Shown: positions 17,386-26,636 of the stretch, one piece after another
Layout of the letters: every line of letters begins with the position of its first letter
Numbering within the stretch: the stretch's first letter is position 1
Assembly: GCA_913775265.1 (NCBI GenBank)
Contig: CAJYJH010000078.1
Span: 152,342-216,341, forward strand
Length of the DNA stretch: 64,000 bases
From: an uncultured Mucilaginibacter sp.
GTDB taxonomy: Bacteria > Bacteroidota > Bacteroidia > Sphingobacteriales > Sphingobacteriaceae
Direction: 5' to 3'
Translations under genes and position numbers: made by a program
Notes under the pieces: model-generated
What the model was told of the DNA's origin: nothing
Database searches by the model: none
Seen by the model: the letters and a program-made list of their open reading frames with translations, nothing else

Positions 17386-18027
17386 ATGAAAAAATTATTA
17401 CTTGCAGCCATGGTGCTGCTGATATTCGGAACCGCTGACGCTCAACGTCGTCATGGTTATCGCAGGCAGCGCGTATCTGATGATTATTATCGTCCGAGAG
17501 TGGGTTTAACAGGTGGTTTAAACATTGCCAACACCATCAGTTCCCGTAACTCAGATTTTAGCACTAATACCAAATTGGGTGCTAACGTAGGTTTATTTGT
17601 AGATGTGCCTATTGTTTATCCGCTATCGTTCCAGCCCGAGATTTTGTACTCACAAAAAGGCTATCGTGCTAATACCGTTTATGGCGATTTTGCACAGCGT
17701 GCCAATTTCATTGATGTGCCTTTGTTGCTTAAATTAAAGCTTGCTCCGGCATTTAATATTTTAGCTGGTCCGCAGATATCTTTCTTAATGAACACCCGTA
17801 ACACTTATTACGACGGGTTTAACGTAATACAGCAAGATCGTTATACTTATAATGGCGACAAAACCTTTATTGGTGGTGTGTTGGGTGTAGCCTTAGATTT
17901 AAACCGCAACGTTGAATTGCGCGGACGTTATACCGTTGATTTTCGTGAAAACAACCCTAACGGTAGCTCGGGCGTGCCTGCGTTTAAAAACCAGGTTTGG
18001 CAAGTGGGCTTAGGCTTTAAGTTCTAA
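17386..18027 (+). CDS. PorT-like outer-membrane beta-barrel protein
   Basis: A 213-residue exported protein: a signal peptide ends at GTADAQ (about residue 19), then an arginine/tyrosine-rich spacer, then alternating beta-strands (VGLTGGLNIANT, LGANVGLFVDVPI, SFQPEILYSQKGY, LAPAFNILAGPQISF) ending in an aromatic F-K-F terminus, the layout of the outer_membrane_beta_barrel_2 / PorT-like family. The barrel would have about 8 strands. Its role is unknown; members occur in type IX secretion (PorT) but most are uncharacterised. It is monocistronic with a strong terminator. Confidence 0.82.
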   Translation: MKKLLLAAMVLLIFGTADAQRRHGYRRQRVSDDYYRPRVGLTGGLNIANTISSRNSDFSTNTKLGANVGLFVDVPIVYPLSFQPEILYSQKGYRANTVYGDFAQRANFIDVPLLLKLKLAPAFNILAGPQISFLMNTRNTYYDGFNVIQQDRYTYNGDKTFIGGVLGVALDLNRNVELRGRYTVDFRENNPNGSSGVPAFKNQVWQVGLGFKF

Positions 18028-18060
18028 AAATTTCAGATCCTTTTATATATCCGTTTAATT

Positions 18061-18103
18061 AAACAGGCCGCTCTGCTAAATGCAGGCGGCCTGTTTGTTT
18101 TTA
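18061..18103 (+). terminator. Terminator between the beta-barrel and ABC genes
   Basis: aaacaggccgc (18061-18071) pairs with gcggcctgttt (18086-18096), followed by gttttt. It serves the plus-strand beta-barrel gene and sits at the 3' end of the convergent ABC gene. Confidence 0.8.
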
Positions 18104-19942
18104 TGCCTCTCCCTGGAAAGACTGCATATCAATCAGCTTGCGGTACAAGCCGTTCTTTTGCATCAGTTCGGTATGGCTGCCTTGCTCTGCTACACGGCCG
18201 TTTTCTAAAACTACAATCAGGTCGGCGTTTTGGATGGTGCTTAAACGGTGAGCAATGATTAACGACGTGCGATTTTTCATCAGGTTGTTTAAAGCATCCT
18301 GTACCAGTTTTTCCGATTCGGTATCCAATGCCGAAGTTGCTTCGTCTAACAGCATCAGCGGTGGGTTGGCCAGTACAGCACGGGCAATGCAAATCCGTTG
18401 CTTTTGTCCACCTGAAAGTTTGGTGCCGCGGTCGCCTACGTTAGTGTCGTAACCATTTTCGGTGCTTTCTATAAAAGTATGTGCATTGGCAATGCGGGCA
18501 GCTGCCTGCACTTGTTCCATCGTGGCATCGGGTTTACCAAAAGCGATGTTGTTAAATATAGTATCATTAAACAAGATGGATTCTTGATTAACAATTCCCA
18601 TCAGGCTGCGTACCGAATCCATGGTTAAATCTTTAATGTTATGCCCATCAATGTTTACCGATCCGCTTTGCGGCTCAATAAAGCGGGGCAATAAATCCAT
18701 CAAAGTTGACTTGCCACCGCCCGACGGGCCAACCAGTGCCACCGTTTTGCCCTTAGGTATCTCGAGGTTAATATCGCTTAGCACTTCTTTGTCGCCATAG
18801 GCAAAAGTAACATGCTCCAATTTGATGCCTTCGTTAAATCCGTTTAAAGCTAAAGCATTAGGTGCGTCCACAATTTGCGGTTTCTCGTCAATCAGTTTTA
18901 ATACCCTTTCGCCGGCTGCAATACCGGTGTGTATGCCGCTAAAGGAGTCGGATATGGCTTTAGCAGGGCGGGTAACCTGCGAAAACATGGCAATATAGCC
19001 AATAAAGGCTGCTGCACTTAAGTCGGATTTATCATTTAAAATCAAATAGCCACCATATAGTACCAATGCAGTAATCATGCTTACCCCTAAGGTTTCAGAC
19101 ACGGGCGAAGCCAATTGCTGGCGCCGTGCCATTGATTTAACAATTTGCGTATATTTTTGATTTTGCGCATGAAAGCGGTCTTTGGTATAGTTGCCTGCAT
19201 TAAAAGCTTTAATGATTTTAATCCCGGATAGGGCCTCGTCCAGGTAGCTAATCATCACACCATAAGTTTGCTGAAGCGTTATAGCTTGTTGTTTTAATTT
19301 TTTTACAATACGAGATATGATGAACGCCGAAACCGGAATAACCAGCAGCGAGTAAACCGTTAGTTTAACAGAAATGGCAAACAAAGCAGCAGCATATAAG
19401 ATAAGCTGCAGAGGTTCCTTAAAAAGCACCTGCAAGGTGCCGGTAACCGAATACTGCACCACCTGCACATCCGAAGAAACTTTAGAAATAATGTCGCCTT
19501 TACGCTCGTTGCTGAAAAAGCCCATGTGCAAGTTCATCACATTGTTAAAAACCGAACGACGCAGGTTAAGCAGGGTATGCGCTCTCAGGTTTTCCATCGT
19601 GCGCTGTGAAAGGTAGCGGAACAGGTTACCCAAAAAGACTGAAGTAACGATAATGCCACATACAAACTTAAGCGCTCCCCATTCACCATATTGATGAATA
19701 ATAAAGTCGACATAGTAATTAAAAAAGGCATTCAGGTCAAATATAGAGGGCTTGGCAGCACCAGCTTGTACCAAAGGCTTAGCACATTTATCGCCTTTAG
19801 AAAATAACGTTTGCAGTAGCGGTACCAGTAAGGCTAAGTTGAGGGTATTAAATATAACAGCAAAGGCAGTAGTTATAAAATAGGGTATGGCAAATTTCTC
19901 AATGGGTTTAGCAAAAGAGAGAAGCCTGAAGTATGTTTTCAT
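18101..19942 (-). CDS. MsbA-like ABC exporter
   Basis: A 613-residue half-transporter: six-helix membrane domain (about 1-340) and ATPase (about 365-605) with Walker A GPSGGGKST, signature LSGGQKQR, Walker B LLDEATSALD and the IAHRLST histidine. The larger than usual periplasmic loop between helices 1 and 2 (about 45-80, CAKPLVQ region) and overall similarity suggest the Bacteroidota MsbA-type lipid A/lipid flippase, but drug export cannot be excluded. It is distinct in sequence from the tandem pair at the start of the window. A TATTTTTG box lies 18 bp upstream of its ATG. Confidence 0.88.
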   Translation of the reverse strand: MKTYFRLLSFAKPIEKFAIPYFITTAFAVIFNTLNLALLVPLLQTLFSKGDKCAKPLVQAGAAKPSIFDLNAFFNYYVDFIIHQYGEWGALKFVCGIIVTSVFLGNLFRYLSQRTMENLRAHTLLNLRRSVFNNVMNLHMGFFSNERKGDIISKVSSDVQVVQYSVTGTLQVLFKEPLQLILYAAALFAISVKLTVYSLLVIPVSAFIISRIVKKLKQQAITLQQTYGVMISYLDEALSGIKIIKAFNAGNYTKDRFHAQNQKYTQIVKSMARRQQLASPVSETLGVSMITALVLYGGYLILNDKSDLSAAAFIGYIAMFSQVTRPAKAISDSFSGIHTGIAAGERVLKLIDEKPQIVDAPNALALNGFNEGIKLEHVTFAYGDKEVLSDINLEIPKGKTVALVGPSGGGKSTLMDLLPRFIEPQSGSVNIDGHNIKDLTMDSVRSLMGIVNQESILFNDTIFNNIAFGKPDATMEQVQAAARIANAHTFIESTENGYDTNVGDRGTKLSGGQKQRICIARAVLANPPLMLLDEATSALDTESEKLVQDALNNLMKNRTSLIIAHRLSTIQNADLIVVLENGRVAEQGSHTELMQKNGLYRKLIDMQSFQGEA

Positions 19943-19959
19943 TTACATCAATTAACCCG

Positions 19960-19967
19960 CAAAAATA
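19960..19967 (-). promoter_or_regulatory. -7 box for the MsbA-like gene
   Basis: The minus strand reads TATTTTTG, exact TAnnTTTG, 17 bp before the ATG at 19942. Confidence 0.5.
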
Positions 19968-20057
19968 ACCAAAATTGTTAACCTCATACATATTTGTTAA
20001 CGGCTCTGAAATGTTGTGTTCAGCAAATCCACAACAGTGTCACTATTTGTTTACCGA

Positions 20058-20088
20058 TTGTTAATCAGGGCTTAAAATAGTACCTTTG
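20058..20088 (+). promoter_or_regulatory. Promoter of gcvP
   Basis: TTG at 20058-20060, 20 bp spacer, TACCTTTG at 20081-20088: a near-perfect Bacteroidota promoter. The leader to ATG at 20116 is about 20 nt, too short for a glycine riboswitch. Confidence 0.7.
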
Positions 20089-20115
20089 CGGCAAACAAAT
20101 AAGGGCATCCCGTTC

Positions 20116-23025
20116 ATGAAACTGAATATCGATTACCAGGAAAAATTCCAAGCCAGACACATTGCACCTAATGAGGCAGATGCTTCCAAAATGCTTAAGA
20201 CCATAGGTGTTGGCTCATTAGACGAACTGATTGGACAAACCGTTCCTGAAAAAATTAGGCTTAAAGCGCCGTTAAATTTACCCGCCGCTAAAAGTGAGTT
20301 TGATTACCTGAATACGCTTAAACAAACCGTATCAAAAAACAAGGTATTTAAAACTTACATCGGCCAGGGTTACTATGACGTAATTGTACCAGGTGTTATT
20401 CAGCGTAATATTCTGGAAAATCCGGGATGGTACACTCAGTACACGCCTTACCAGGCCGAAATTGCACAAGGCCGTTTACAGGCGTTGTTAAATTTCCAGA
20501 CTATGGTTTTAGACTTAACCGGGATGGAAATTGCCAATGCCTCTCTACTGGACGAAGGTACTGCTGCTGCCGAGGCCATGTTTATGCAGTATAGCTTGCG
20601 TAAAAACCAAAAAGCAAATACCTTTTTTGTGTCTGAGCAGCTGTTTCCGCAAACCATAGACATTTTAAAAACCCGCTCGCAGCCTTACGGTATTCAGTTA
20701 GTTATTGGCGACCATCGCTCGGTTGAACTGACTGATGAGATGTTCGGCGCCATTGTGCAATACCCGGCAAAAGACGGTGCGGTATATAATTACACCGATT
20801 TTGCAGCAAAAGCTCACGAAAAAAACATCAAGTTAACCGTTGTGGCCGACTTGATGAGTTTAGTACTGCTAACGCCGCCGGGCGAATGGGGAGCTGATAT
20901 TGTGGTAGGTACCAGTCAGCGCTTTGGTGTGCCAATGGGCTTTGGTGGTCCGCACGCAGCATTTTTTGCTACTAAAGAAGAATACAAGCGCTCGATGCCG
21001 GGCCGTATAATTGGTGTAACTATTGATAGTGCAGGAAATTATGCACTGCGTATGGCCCTGCAAACCCGCGAGCAGCATATTCGTCGTGATAAGGCAACCT
21101 CTAATATTTGTACTGCGCAGGCATTACTGGCTATTATGGCCGGTATGTATGGCGTATATCATGGTCCGCAAGGGTTAAAACTAATTGCCGAGCGTATGCA
21201 TGGTTTGGCTGTTTTATTGGCGCAATCATTACAGCAATTAGGTTACGAGCAATTGAACGAAGCCTACTTTGATACGGTTAAGTTTGATGTTGGTAATCTG
21301 GCCGGTTCCATTCATGCTGAAGCTTTAAACAACGAAATGAACCTGCATTATGATGGTTCATTGGTAAGCATTGCTTTGGATGAGACTACATCGCCGGAAG
21401 ATATAAAAACCATCATTCGCTTTTTTGCGAAAGTAAAAGGTAAAACGCTAAATGACGTAAGCTTCGATGAGCTGAAATCAAAACTGGAAACGGTTATCCC
21501 ATCCGAACTGCAGCGTCAGTCGGCTTATTTAACGCACCCTATATTCAACTCGCATCATTCAGAGCATGAAATGCTGCGCTATATCAAATCGTTAGAAGCA
21601 AAAGACTTATCGCTTTGCCACTCGATGATTGCCTTGGGCTCATGTACCATGAAGCTGAATGCTACAACCGAAATGGTACCGGTTACCTGGCCTGAGTTGA
21701 GCAAGATGCACCCGTTTGCACCAGCCGATCAAACCGGCGGTTATATGCAAATATTTGACGAACTGAACAAATGGTTAAGCGAAATTACCGGTTTTGCAGC
21801 CATGAGTCTACAGCCTAATGCCGGTGCACAAGGTGAGTATGCCGGTTTAATGGTAATTCGTGCCTATCATCTGGATAGGGGTGATGACCACCGTAACATC
21901 GCTTTAATTCCGTCATCTGCGCACGGCACAAACCCTGCTTCGGCAGCAATGGCCGGTATGAAAATCATCGTGGTAAAATGTGATGAGAACGGTAACATCG
22001 ACGTTGCTGATCTGAAAGCTAAAGCAGAACAATATAAAAATGAACTTTCGTGCCTGATGGTAACCTATCCATCTACACATGGTGTATTCGAAGAGTCGAT
22101 CATCGAAGTTTGTAACATCATTCACGAAAACGGCGGCCAGGTTTATATGGACGGTGCCAACATGAATGCGCAGGTTGGTTTAACAAGTCCGGCCAATATC
22201 GGTGCCGACGTTTGTCACCTGAACTTGCACAAAACCTTCTGTATACCTCACGGTGGTGGTGGCCCCGGCATGGGTCCGATTGGCGTAGCTAAGCATTTGG
22301 TTCCTTACCTTCCGGGGCATGCAGTAGTTAATATAGACCAGGGAAAATCGATCCCGGCAGTATCTGCTGCACCTTGGGGCTCAGCTTCTATCCTGATTAT
22401 TTCGCATGCTTACATAGCCATGATGGGCGGCGATGGCTTAACCAATGCTACTAAATACGCTATTTTGAATGCTAACTACATTAAGGCACGTTTAGAGCAA
22501 CATTACCCAGTATTATACGCCGGTGCACAAGGCCGTTGCGCACACGAAATGATTTTAGATTGCCGTAGCTTTAAAAACTTTGGCATCGAGGTAACAGATA
22601 TTGCCAAACGTTTAATGGACTACGGTTTCCACGCGCCAACAGTATCTTTCCCTGTTGCTGGTACCGTAATGGTTGAGCCTACCGAATCGGAGCCTAAGCA
22701 CGAACTGGATCGTTTCTGCGATGCCATGATTGCCATCCGTCATGAAATTGATGATGTGGAGAAAGGCTTATTAGATAAAACAGACAACCCATTAAAAAAT
22801 GCGCCTCACACTGCAGCGATAATTACCGGCAATGAGTGGAGCCATCCGTACACCCGTCAAAAAGCAGCCTTCCCGCTGCCTTACGTGGCCGAATACAAAT
22901 TCTGGCCATCAGTAGGTCGCGTAAACGATACCTACGGCGACCGTACGTTGATTTGCTCTTGCCCTCCGCTAACCGATTACGAGTTTGAGGAAAGTGAAGT
23001 AACTACTACCGAATACGGTACCTGA
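20116..23025 (+). CDS. gcvP: Glycine dehydrogenase (decarboxylating), P-protein
   Basis: The P-protein of the glycine cleavage system decarboxylates glycine with PLP and passes the aminomethyl group to lipoyl-GcvH. The 969-residue single-chain form contains both halves (GcvPA and GcvPB) that are separate in some bacteria. PLP lysine is K706 in [17 protein letters not shown]; other marks are FSVHIGQGYY-like [24 protein letters not shown] region and [15 protein letters not shown] at 20116 matches the family N-terminus. gcvH and gcvT are not in the window. A strong terminator follows. Confidence 0.96.
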   Translation: MKLNIDYQEKFQARHIAPNEADASKMLKTIGVGSLDELIGQTVPEKIRLKAPLNLPAAKSEFDYLNTLKQTVSKNKVFKTYIGQGYYDVIVPGVIQRNILENPGWYTQYTPYQAEIAQGRLQALLNFQTMVLDLTGMEIANASLLDEGTAAAEAMFMQYSLRKNQKANTFFVSEQLFPQTIDILKTRSQPYGIQLVIGDHRSVELTDEMFGAIVQYPAKDGAVYNYTDFAAKAHEKNIKLTVVADLMSLVLLTPPGEWGADIVVGTSQRFGVPMGFGGPHAAFFATKEEYKRSMPGRIIGVTIDSAGNYALRMALQTREQHIRRDKATSNICTAQALLAIMAGMYGVYHGPQGLKLIAERMHGLAVLLAQSLQQLGYEQLNEAYFDTVKFDVGNLAGSIHAEALNNEMNLHYDGSLVSIALDETTSPEDIKTIIRFFAKVKGKTLNDVSFDELKSKLETVIPSELQRQSAYLTHPIFNSHHSEHEMLRYIKSLEAKDLSLCHSMIALGSCTMKLNATTEMVPVTWPELSKMHPFAPADQTGGYMQIFDELNKWLSEITGFAAMSLQPNAGAQGEYAGLMVIRAYHLDRGDDHRNIALIPSSAHGTNPASAAMAGMKIIVVKCDENGNIDVADLKAKAEQYKNELSCLMVTYPSTHGVFEESIIEVCNIIHENGGQVYMDGANMNAQVGLTSPANIGADVCHLNLHKTFCIPHGGGGPGMGPIGVAKHLVPYLPGHAVVNIDQGKSIPAVSAAPWGSASILIISHAYIAMMGGDGLTNATKYAILNANYIKARLEQHYPVLYAGAQGRCAHEMILDCRSFKNFGIEVTDIAKRLMDYGFHAPTVSFPVAGTVMVEPTESEPKHELDRFCDAMIAIRHEIDDVEKGLLDKTDNPLKNAPHTAAIITGNEWSHPYTRQKAAFPLPYVAEYKFWPSVGRVNDTYGDRTLICSCPPLTDYEFEESEVTTTEYGT

Positions 23026-23027
23026 TA

Positions 23028-23064
23028 ACATAAAAAAGGCCTCTGCGGAGGCCTTTTTTATGTT
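23028..23064 (+). terminator. Terminator between gcvP and the alkyltransferase-like gene
   Basis: acataaaaaaggcctc and gaggccttttttatgt form a 16-bp perfect stem with a tgcg loop. A/T tracts on both sides allow bidirectional termination of the convergent genes. Confidence 0.88.
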
Positions 23065-23089
23065 ATAATGATTTGATTGTTGATGCCGA

Positions 23090-23422
23090 CTAAGCTAATT
23101 CAATAGCCGGATCCCAAAATATTTTCTCAAAGTTTTGCACCTGATTGTTTTCTACCTCAATACCTTCGCTGCGCAGCATCTGCTCCATAAGCTCAAAAGA
23201 ATCGAAATGAAACTTGCCAGTTAATAAGCCAGTGCGGTTAACTACACGATGCGCAGGTATTGGGGGGTAAAGTTTTCCTGATGCCCTCATAGCATACCCT
23301 ACTACGCGCGACGAACTTTTTGAACCTAAATACGCAGCTATAGCTCCATAAGAAGTTACCCGGCCTGTAGGAATCAGCCTTACTACTTCATATACCCGGT
23401 CAAAAAAGTTATCCTCGGCCAT
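23090..23422 (-). CDS. Alkyltransferase-like (ATL) DNA-binding protein
   Basis: A 110-residue protein equal to the DNA-binding domain of O6-alkylguanine-DNA alkyltransferases. It keeps the winged-helix region TGRVTSYGAIA, the probable arginine finger in SSSRVVGYAMR (R39) and the active-site loop, but the loop reads P-A-H-R-V with Ala57 at the acceptor cysteine position, so it cannot take up alkyl groups. ATLs flag O6-alkylguanine lesions for nucleotide excision repair by binding and flipping the base. It lies 7 bp after trmB and is presumably co-transcribed. Naming it ogt/mgt would be wrong. Confidence 0.88.
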   Translation of the reverse strand: MAEDNFFDRVYEVVRLIPTGRVTSYGAIAAYLGSKSSSRVVGYAMRASGKLYPPIPAHRVVNRTGLLTGKFHFDSFELMEQMLRSEGIEVENNQVQNFEKIFWDPAIELA

Positions 23423-23429
23423 AAATGAT

Positions 23430-24080
23430 TTATTCGAACGAGAATTGCAGGTAGTTAATATTCTTGTTATCCTGCAAATACTTTTTCTCGTAGTAGGTTT
23501 TAATATTCAGCACCTCGGTGGCAAAAGGCGAATGGTATAAATCCTCGGTTTTTATATGGAGCTTTAAGCCTAATTCTTCAATTTTTTCGGCAGTATAAGC
23601 GTGCAAGTCATCATTGTCTGTTTTCAAGTTGATAAGGCAACCTGGTTTCAGCACTTGTTTGTATTTCTCTAAAAAGCGCGGAGAGGTTAAACGTTTTTTC
23701 TCGCGGCTTATTTGCGGTTGGGGATCAGGGAAGGTGATCCATATTTCATCCACTTCGTGCTCGCCAAAATAATCGGTCAAATTTTCTATCTGGATGCGCA
23801 AAAAGCCAACGTTGGGTATATTTTCTTCTACAGCGGTTTTAGCACCCCGCCATATGCGGTTACCCTTATAATCAATACCAATAAAGTTTTTTTCGGGAAA
23901 TAGCTGGGCCAGATTAACAGTGTACTCACCTTTACCGCAGGCCAGTTCTAAAACTACTGGTTTGTCATTCTTAAAAAAGTCTGCTGCCCATTTGCCTTTG
24001 TAAGGCAAACCGTCTTCCAGTTGTTTAACGTTATCAAAGGTTGCTATTTCGGCAAAACGTCTTAACTTATCTTTTCCCAC
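23430..24080 (-). CDS. trmB: tRNA (guanine-N7)-methyltransferase
   Basis: TrmB makes m7G46 in the variable loop of tRNAs. The 216-residue protein has the SAM-binding LELACGKGEYTVNLA (about 40-55), IGIDYKGNRIWRGAK, and the family signature ITFPDPQP with downstream R-L-T-S-P-R-F. The start is GTG at 24080, giving MGKDKLRRFAE as in relatives. A TACTTTTG promoter box sits 19 bp upstream. The ATL gene follows 7 bp downstream, joining a tRNA modification enzyme with a DNA-repair factor. Confidence 0.95.
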   Translation of the reverse strand: MGKDKLRRFAEIATFDNVKQLEDGLPYKGKWAADFFKNDKPVVLELACGKGEYTVNLAQLFPEKNFIGIDYKGNRIWRGAKTAVEENIPNVGFLRIQIENLTDYFGEHEVDEIWITFPDPQPQISREKKRLTSPRFLEKYKQVLKPGCLINLKTDNDDLHAYTAEKIEELGLKLHIKTEDLYHSPFATEVLNIKTYYEKKYLQDNKNINYLQFSFE

Positions 24081-24098
24081 TGCTTAAAATTAAAAGCA

Positions 24099-24106
24099 CA
24101 AAAGTA
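24099..24106 (-). promoter_or_regulatory. -7 box for trmB
   Basis: The minus strand reads TACTTTTG, exact match to TAnnTTTG, 18 bp before the GTG start. Confidence 0.5.
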
Positions 24107-24132
24107 AGTAAAGAATATACACCTGCCAAGAA

Positions 24133-24166
24133 ACAAGAAATGCTCCTTTTGAGGAGCATTTCTTGT
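24133..24166 (-). terminator. Terminator of the YtxH/holin-like cluster
   Basis: acaagaaatgctcc / ggagcatttcttgt form a 14-bp perfect stem with a 6-nt loop; read on the minus strand it closes the three-gene membrane cluster before trmB. Confidence 0.75.
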
Positions 24167-24182
24167 GATGTTAATTTGTTTG

Positions 24183-24689
24183 TTATACCGGCCTGATGTT
24201 AGGTGATATAGGTGGAACCGGATCGGTTACTACCACTTTCTTTTCTATTATCGGTTTTTCGGGTTGTTTAACTGTGGATGGCTTAACAGCTGTTTTAGGC
24301 CGTTTGCCAAATAGGGACTTAACGCGCCCCCACACAGAGGTTACCGAGTCTTCACTGATGTAAGCGGATGCTTTTTGTGAGGCCAAACCTACCAACGTCT
24401 TCACTATAAAGTTAGAGCGTTTAAACAGCGTTTTATTTAAAGCAATCGGAAGCACAAAGCGCGAGATTAAACCAATAATATCTGGCGATAGGATAGTGCC
24501 TAATCCAAAATTATTGCTGCTGCCAGCTTCGCCTTCAGGCGTTTTAGGAAATATAGAACGTATAGAAGCAAAAATAGCCGATGGACTGCTGAAACGCTTT
24601 TTCAGTTCCATTTCCTGTTCCTGCCTGTGCTTCTCGAGCCGGATGATCTCCGAACGCAGATCATCTATGTTTTTTACAGGTATATCCAT
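24183..24689 (-). CDS. Conserved hypothetical protein, membrane-associated
   Basis: A 168-residue protein I do not recognise by name. It starts with a charged helical region (about 8-32, L-R-S-E-I-I-R-L-E-K), has a moderately hydrophobic middle (about 72-115, DIIGLISRFVLPIAL and FIVKTLVGLASQ) and a proline-rich basic tail (about 135-168). It is the last gene of a cluster with a holin-like protein (2 bp upstream) and a YtxH protein, a set often seen together in Bacteroidota and linked to envelope stress. Function unknown. Confidence 0.75.
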   Translation of the reverse strand: MDIPVKNIDDLRSEIIRLEKHRQEQEMELKKRFSSPSAIFASIRSIFPKTPEGEAGSSNNFGLGTILSPDIIGLISRFVLPIALNKTLFKRSNFIVKTLVGLASQKASAYISEDSVTSVWGRVKSLFGKRPKTAVKPSTVKQPEKPIIEKKVVVTDPVPPISPNIRPV

Positions 24690-24691
24690 GG

Positions 24692-25042
24692 CTACTTAAA
24701 TATTTTACTAATGAGCAGGTTCACAATAGGCTTTTCTACTTTATTTTTTGCAAAAATAAAGATGAGCGCAATGATAAGGTAGAATAAGGCTACTATGCCG
24801 AACCCTTTCCATGCAGCGCCTAAAGCCTCGCCTAAAAACAAGGCTAACGTAAAAGTGGCAAACAGGAAAGTAAGCAAAAGACTTATGGTAACCACTACTA
24901 CCGTAACCAGACTTGCTGCTACTGAGGTACTTTTTTCAATCGCCTTATATTTTGATAATGTAAAGCGTGTTTCAACGTACTCCTTTAACTGGTCAAGTAT
25001 AGGCGTTTGTAGTGGTTGTTCTGCTTCTTTGGTTTCTTCCAT
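24692..25042 (-). CDS. Holin-like membrane protein (DUF1469 / phage holin family)
   Basis: A 116-residue protein with an acidic cytoplasmic N-terminus, an amphipathic helix (about 18-45) and two hydrophobic hairpin helices (about 45-72 and 80-103, separated by a short G-E-A-L-G-A loop), ending with a basic tail. This is the layout of the putative Actinobacteriota holin-X / DUF1469 family. Although databases often call it a phage holin, no phage gene is nearby; a chromosomal envelope role is more likely. It lies between the YtxH gene (48 bp) and the 168-residue gene (2 bp). Confidence 0.75.
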   Translation of the reverse strand: MEETKEAEQPLQTPILDQLKEYVETRFTLSKYKAIEKSTSVAASLVTVVVVTISLLLTFLFATFTLALFLGEALGAAWKGFGIVALFYLIIALIFIFAKNKVEKPIVNLLISKIFK

Positions 25043-25090
25043 CTAAAAGTTAGATTAATCCCGAAGGATGTGATTTCCGGAATTGCTTAA

Positions 25091-25426
25091 TTATGCGTGT
25101 TCAAGATCATCTTGATACTCTTGTTCAGCGCCGTTAATTTTAGTTTTAATATTATCTACAACTTTTGATTTTAATGAAGATAACTTATCAATCTCAGCAG
25201 CGGCAGTTTCTTTAATGGTATCGCTCAGGTTGTTTAATGACTCTGATAATTTGTCGCGCGTGTCGGTACCTTTATCTGGGGCAAACAAAATGCCCAATGC
25301 AGCACCGGCAGCTAAACCGGCTAAAAGAGCTAAAGCCACTTTACCGGCATCGCCCAAACCATCGTCTTTTTTTACCTTAAAGCTTGGTATTTTTTTGATC
25401 AGGTCAGCTACGTCTTTTGTATTCAT
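25091..25426 (-). CDS. YtxH domain protein
   Basis: A 111-residue YtxH-type protein. A single glycine/alanine-rich membrane segment (about 27-46, LALLAGLAAGAALGILFAP) is followed by the diagnostic APDKGTDTRDKL and a long amphipathic helix with coiled-coil character (about 55-100). Family members are stress-related in Bacillus; mechanism unknown. It is the first gene of the three-gene membrane cluster. Confidence 0.85.
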   Translation of the reverse strand: MNTKDVADLIKKIPSFKVKKDDGLGDAGKVALALLAGLAAGAALGILFAPDKGTDTRDKLSESLNNLSDTIKETAAAEIDKLSSLKSKVVDNIKTKINGAEQEYQDDLEHA

Positions 25427-25499
25427 GGTGATTAAAATTTAATGTTGTAATCAGTTATTTAAGTTAACGGCTAAAATAAAGCTTTGTTTATATCGATTG

Positions 25500-26552
25500 T
25501 TAAAATTGTTCGTCACTGGGTATGGCACGTATCCTTTCCAGGCGTTCGGCAGCCATACGGTTCGTCTCATAAATCTCGGTCAGGAGTATAAAATAAGACA
25601 GCAGCACCGGGCCAAATACCAGGCCCAAAATGCCAAATAAAGGTAAACCAATAAATACACCAATGATCGAGATAACCGGGTGAGTATTAGCAATGCGCTT
25701 ATTAATTACCATACGCAATACATGGTCTAAGTTGCCTATAAACAGCAACCCATAGGCCATGATGAATACGCCCGACCAAGTCCTTCCGATGAGCATTAAA
25801 TATAAGCCTGCAGGTATAGATAAAGTAGGAGCGCCTACCACTGGTAAAAAAGAGATAAAAGTGGCAATTACACCCCAGAATATTGCATCCGGCAGACCCA
25901 CAATCCAAAAGCCGTTGGCCAGCAAAAAACCTTGCACCAGCGAAATGATGCCCTGGCCCAAAACGTTAGAGTAGGTCGCGTTTTTTAATGCGACTGCAAA
26001 TTTCAATGAATGCTGTTCACTGAAAGGCGCGTACCTGAGTAAACCTGCCTCAAACTCGCGTAGTTGCACCAGCATAAAATAGAGCAAAAAGTACAGCACT
26101 AATAAGGTTAAAATGATATTGGCCGCGCTACCTAATATGGACGGGAAAAGGTCGGCCGCATAGGTGCCCAGTTTTTTTAAGGTGTCTTCGGCAAAGCGGG
26201 GCTGGCTCAGATATTCGGCCGTTACCATGTCGATCTTATCCACCCACGAGTCGATAGGCAGTGAGCTGGTTTTAAAGCTGATGATCTTTTCGATCACCAT
26301 AATGCTCAGCAACAAAAAAGGGATAACAATAGCGATGAGCGAAATAAAGATGATGAGCAGGGCCGATAAGGTAGTGTTCCACCTGCGCTTTTCGGTTAAG
26401 TGCAGGTAAAAAGGCCTGAACATCACATACAGCACAATGGCACCCAGTATGGCACTAAAAATAGCGCTCAATGCATACAGTAAAAAACAGCCAAGCACAA
26501 TAATGCTTACCAGTACAATATTATTACGCTGCTGATAACTAAAAACGGACAT
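25500..26552 (-). CDS. AI-2E family transporter
   Basis: A 350-residue polytopic protein with about 8 hydrophobic segments. It fits the AI-2E_transport (formerly UPF0118) family: the N-terminal pair of helices, the VLYFLLYFMLVQLREFE region, the middle LVQGFLLANGFWIVGLP segment and the C-terminal GVFIGLPLFGILGLVFGPV motif. Members were first linked to autoinducer-2 export (TqsA) but many are Na+/H+ antiporters, so the substrate is open. It lies between the YtxH cluster and the regulator operon, separated from the latter by a strong terminator. Confidence 0.88.
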   Translation of the reverse strand: MSVFSYQQRNNIVLVSIIVLGCFLLYALSAIFSAILGAIVLYVMFRPFYLHLTEKRRWNTTLSALLIIFISLIAIVIPFLLLSIMVIEKIISFKTSSLPIDSWVDKIDMVTAEYLSQPRFAEDTLKKLGTYAADLFPSILGSAANIILTLLVLYFLLYFMLVQLREFEAGLLRYAPFSEQHSLKFAVALKNATYSNVLGQGIISLVQGFLLANGFWIVGLPDAIFWGVIATFISFLPVVGAPTLSIPAGLYLMLIGRTWSGVFIMAYGLLFIGNLDHVLRMVINKRIANTHPVISIIGVFIGLPLFGILGLVFGPVLLSYFILLTEIYETNRMAAERLERIRAIPSDEQF

Positions 26553-26575
26553 GGCTTGAAATCGAACTTGTTAAT

Positions 26576-26614
26576 AAACAAAAAAGCGCTGTAATGTTCA
26601 GCGCTTTTTTGTTT
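26576..26614 (-). terminator. Terminator of the response-regulator operon
   Basis: aaacaaaaaagcgctg / cagcgcttttttgttt form a 16-bp perfect stem with T tracts; read on the minus strand it lies 22 bp after the stop of the 68-residue gene. Confidence 0.85.
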
Positions 26615-26636
26615 AAACTTTATTGCTGGGTTGATT

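Noticed and set aside
19943..20115. Possible glycine riboswitch before gcvP
   Set aside because: The promoter is at 20058-20088, leaving about 20 nt of leader, too short for an aptamer.
23090..23422. Naming the gene as an active O6-methylguanine methyltransferase
   Set aside because: The acceptor cysteine is replaced by alanine (A57), so it is an alkyltransferase-like protein.
24692..25042. Prophage remnant suggested by the holin-like gene
   Set aside because: No integrase, lysin, capsid or tail gene nearby; the gene sits in a chromosomal membrane-protein cluster.
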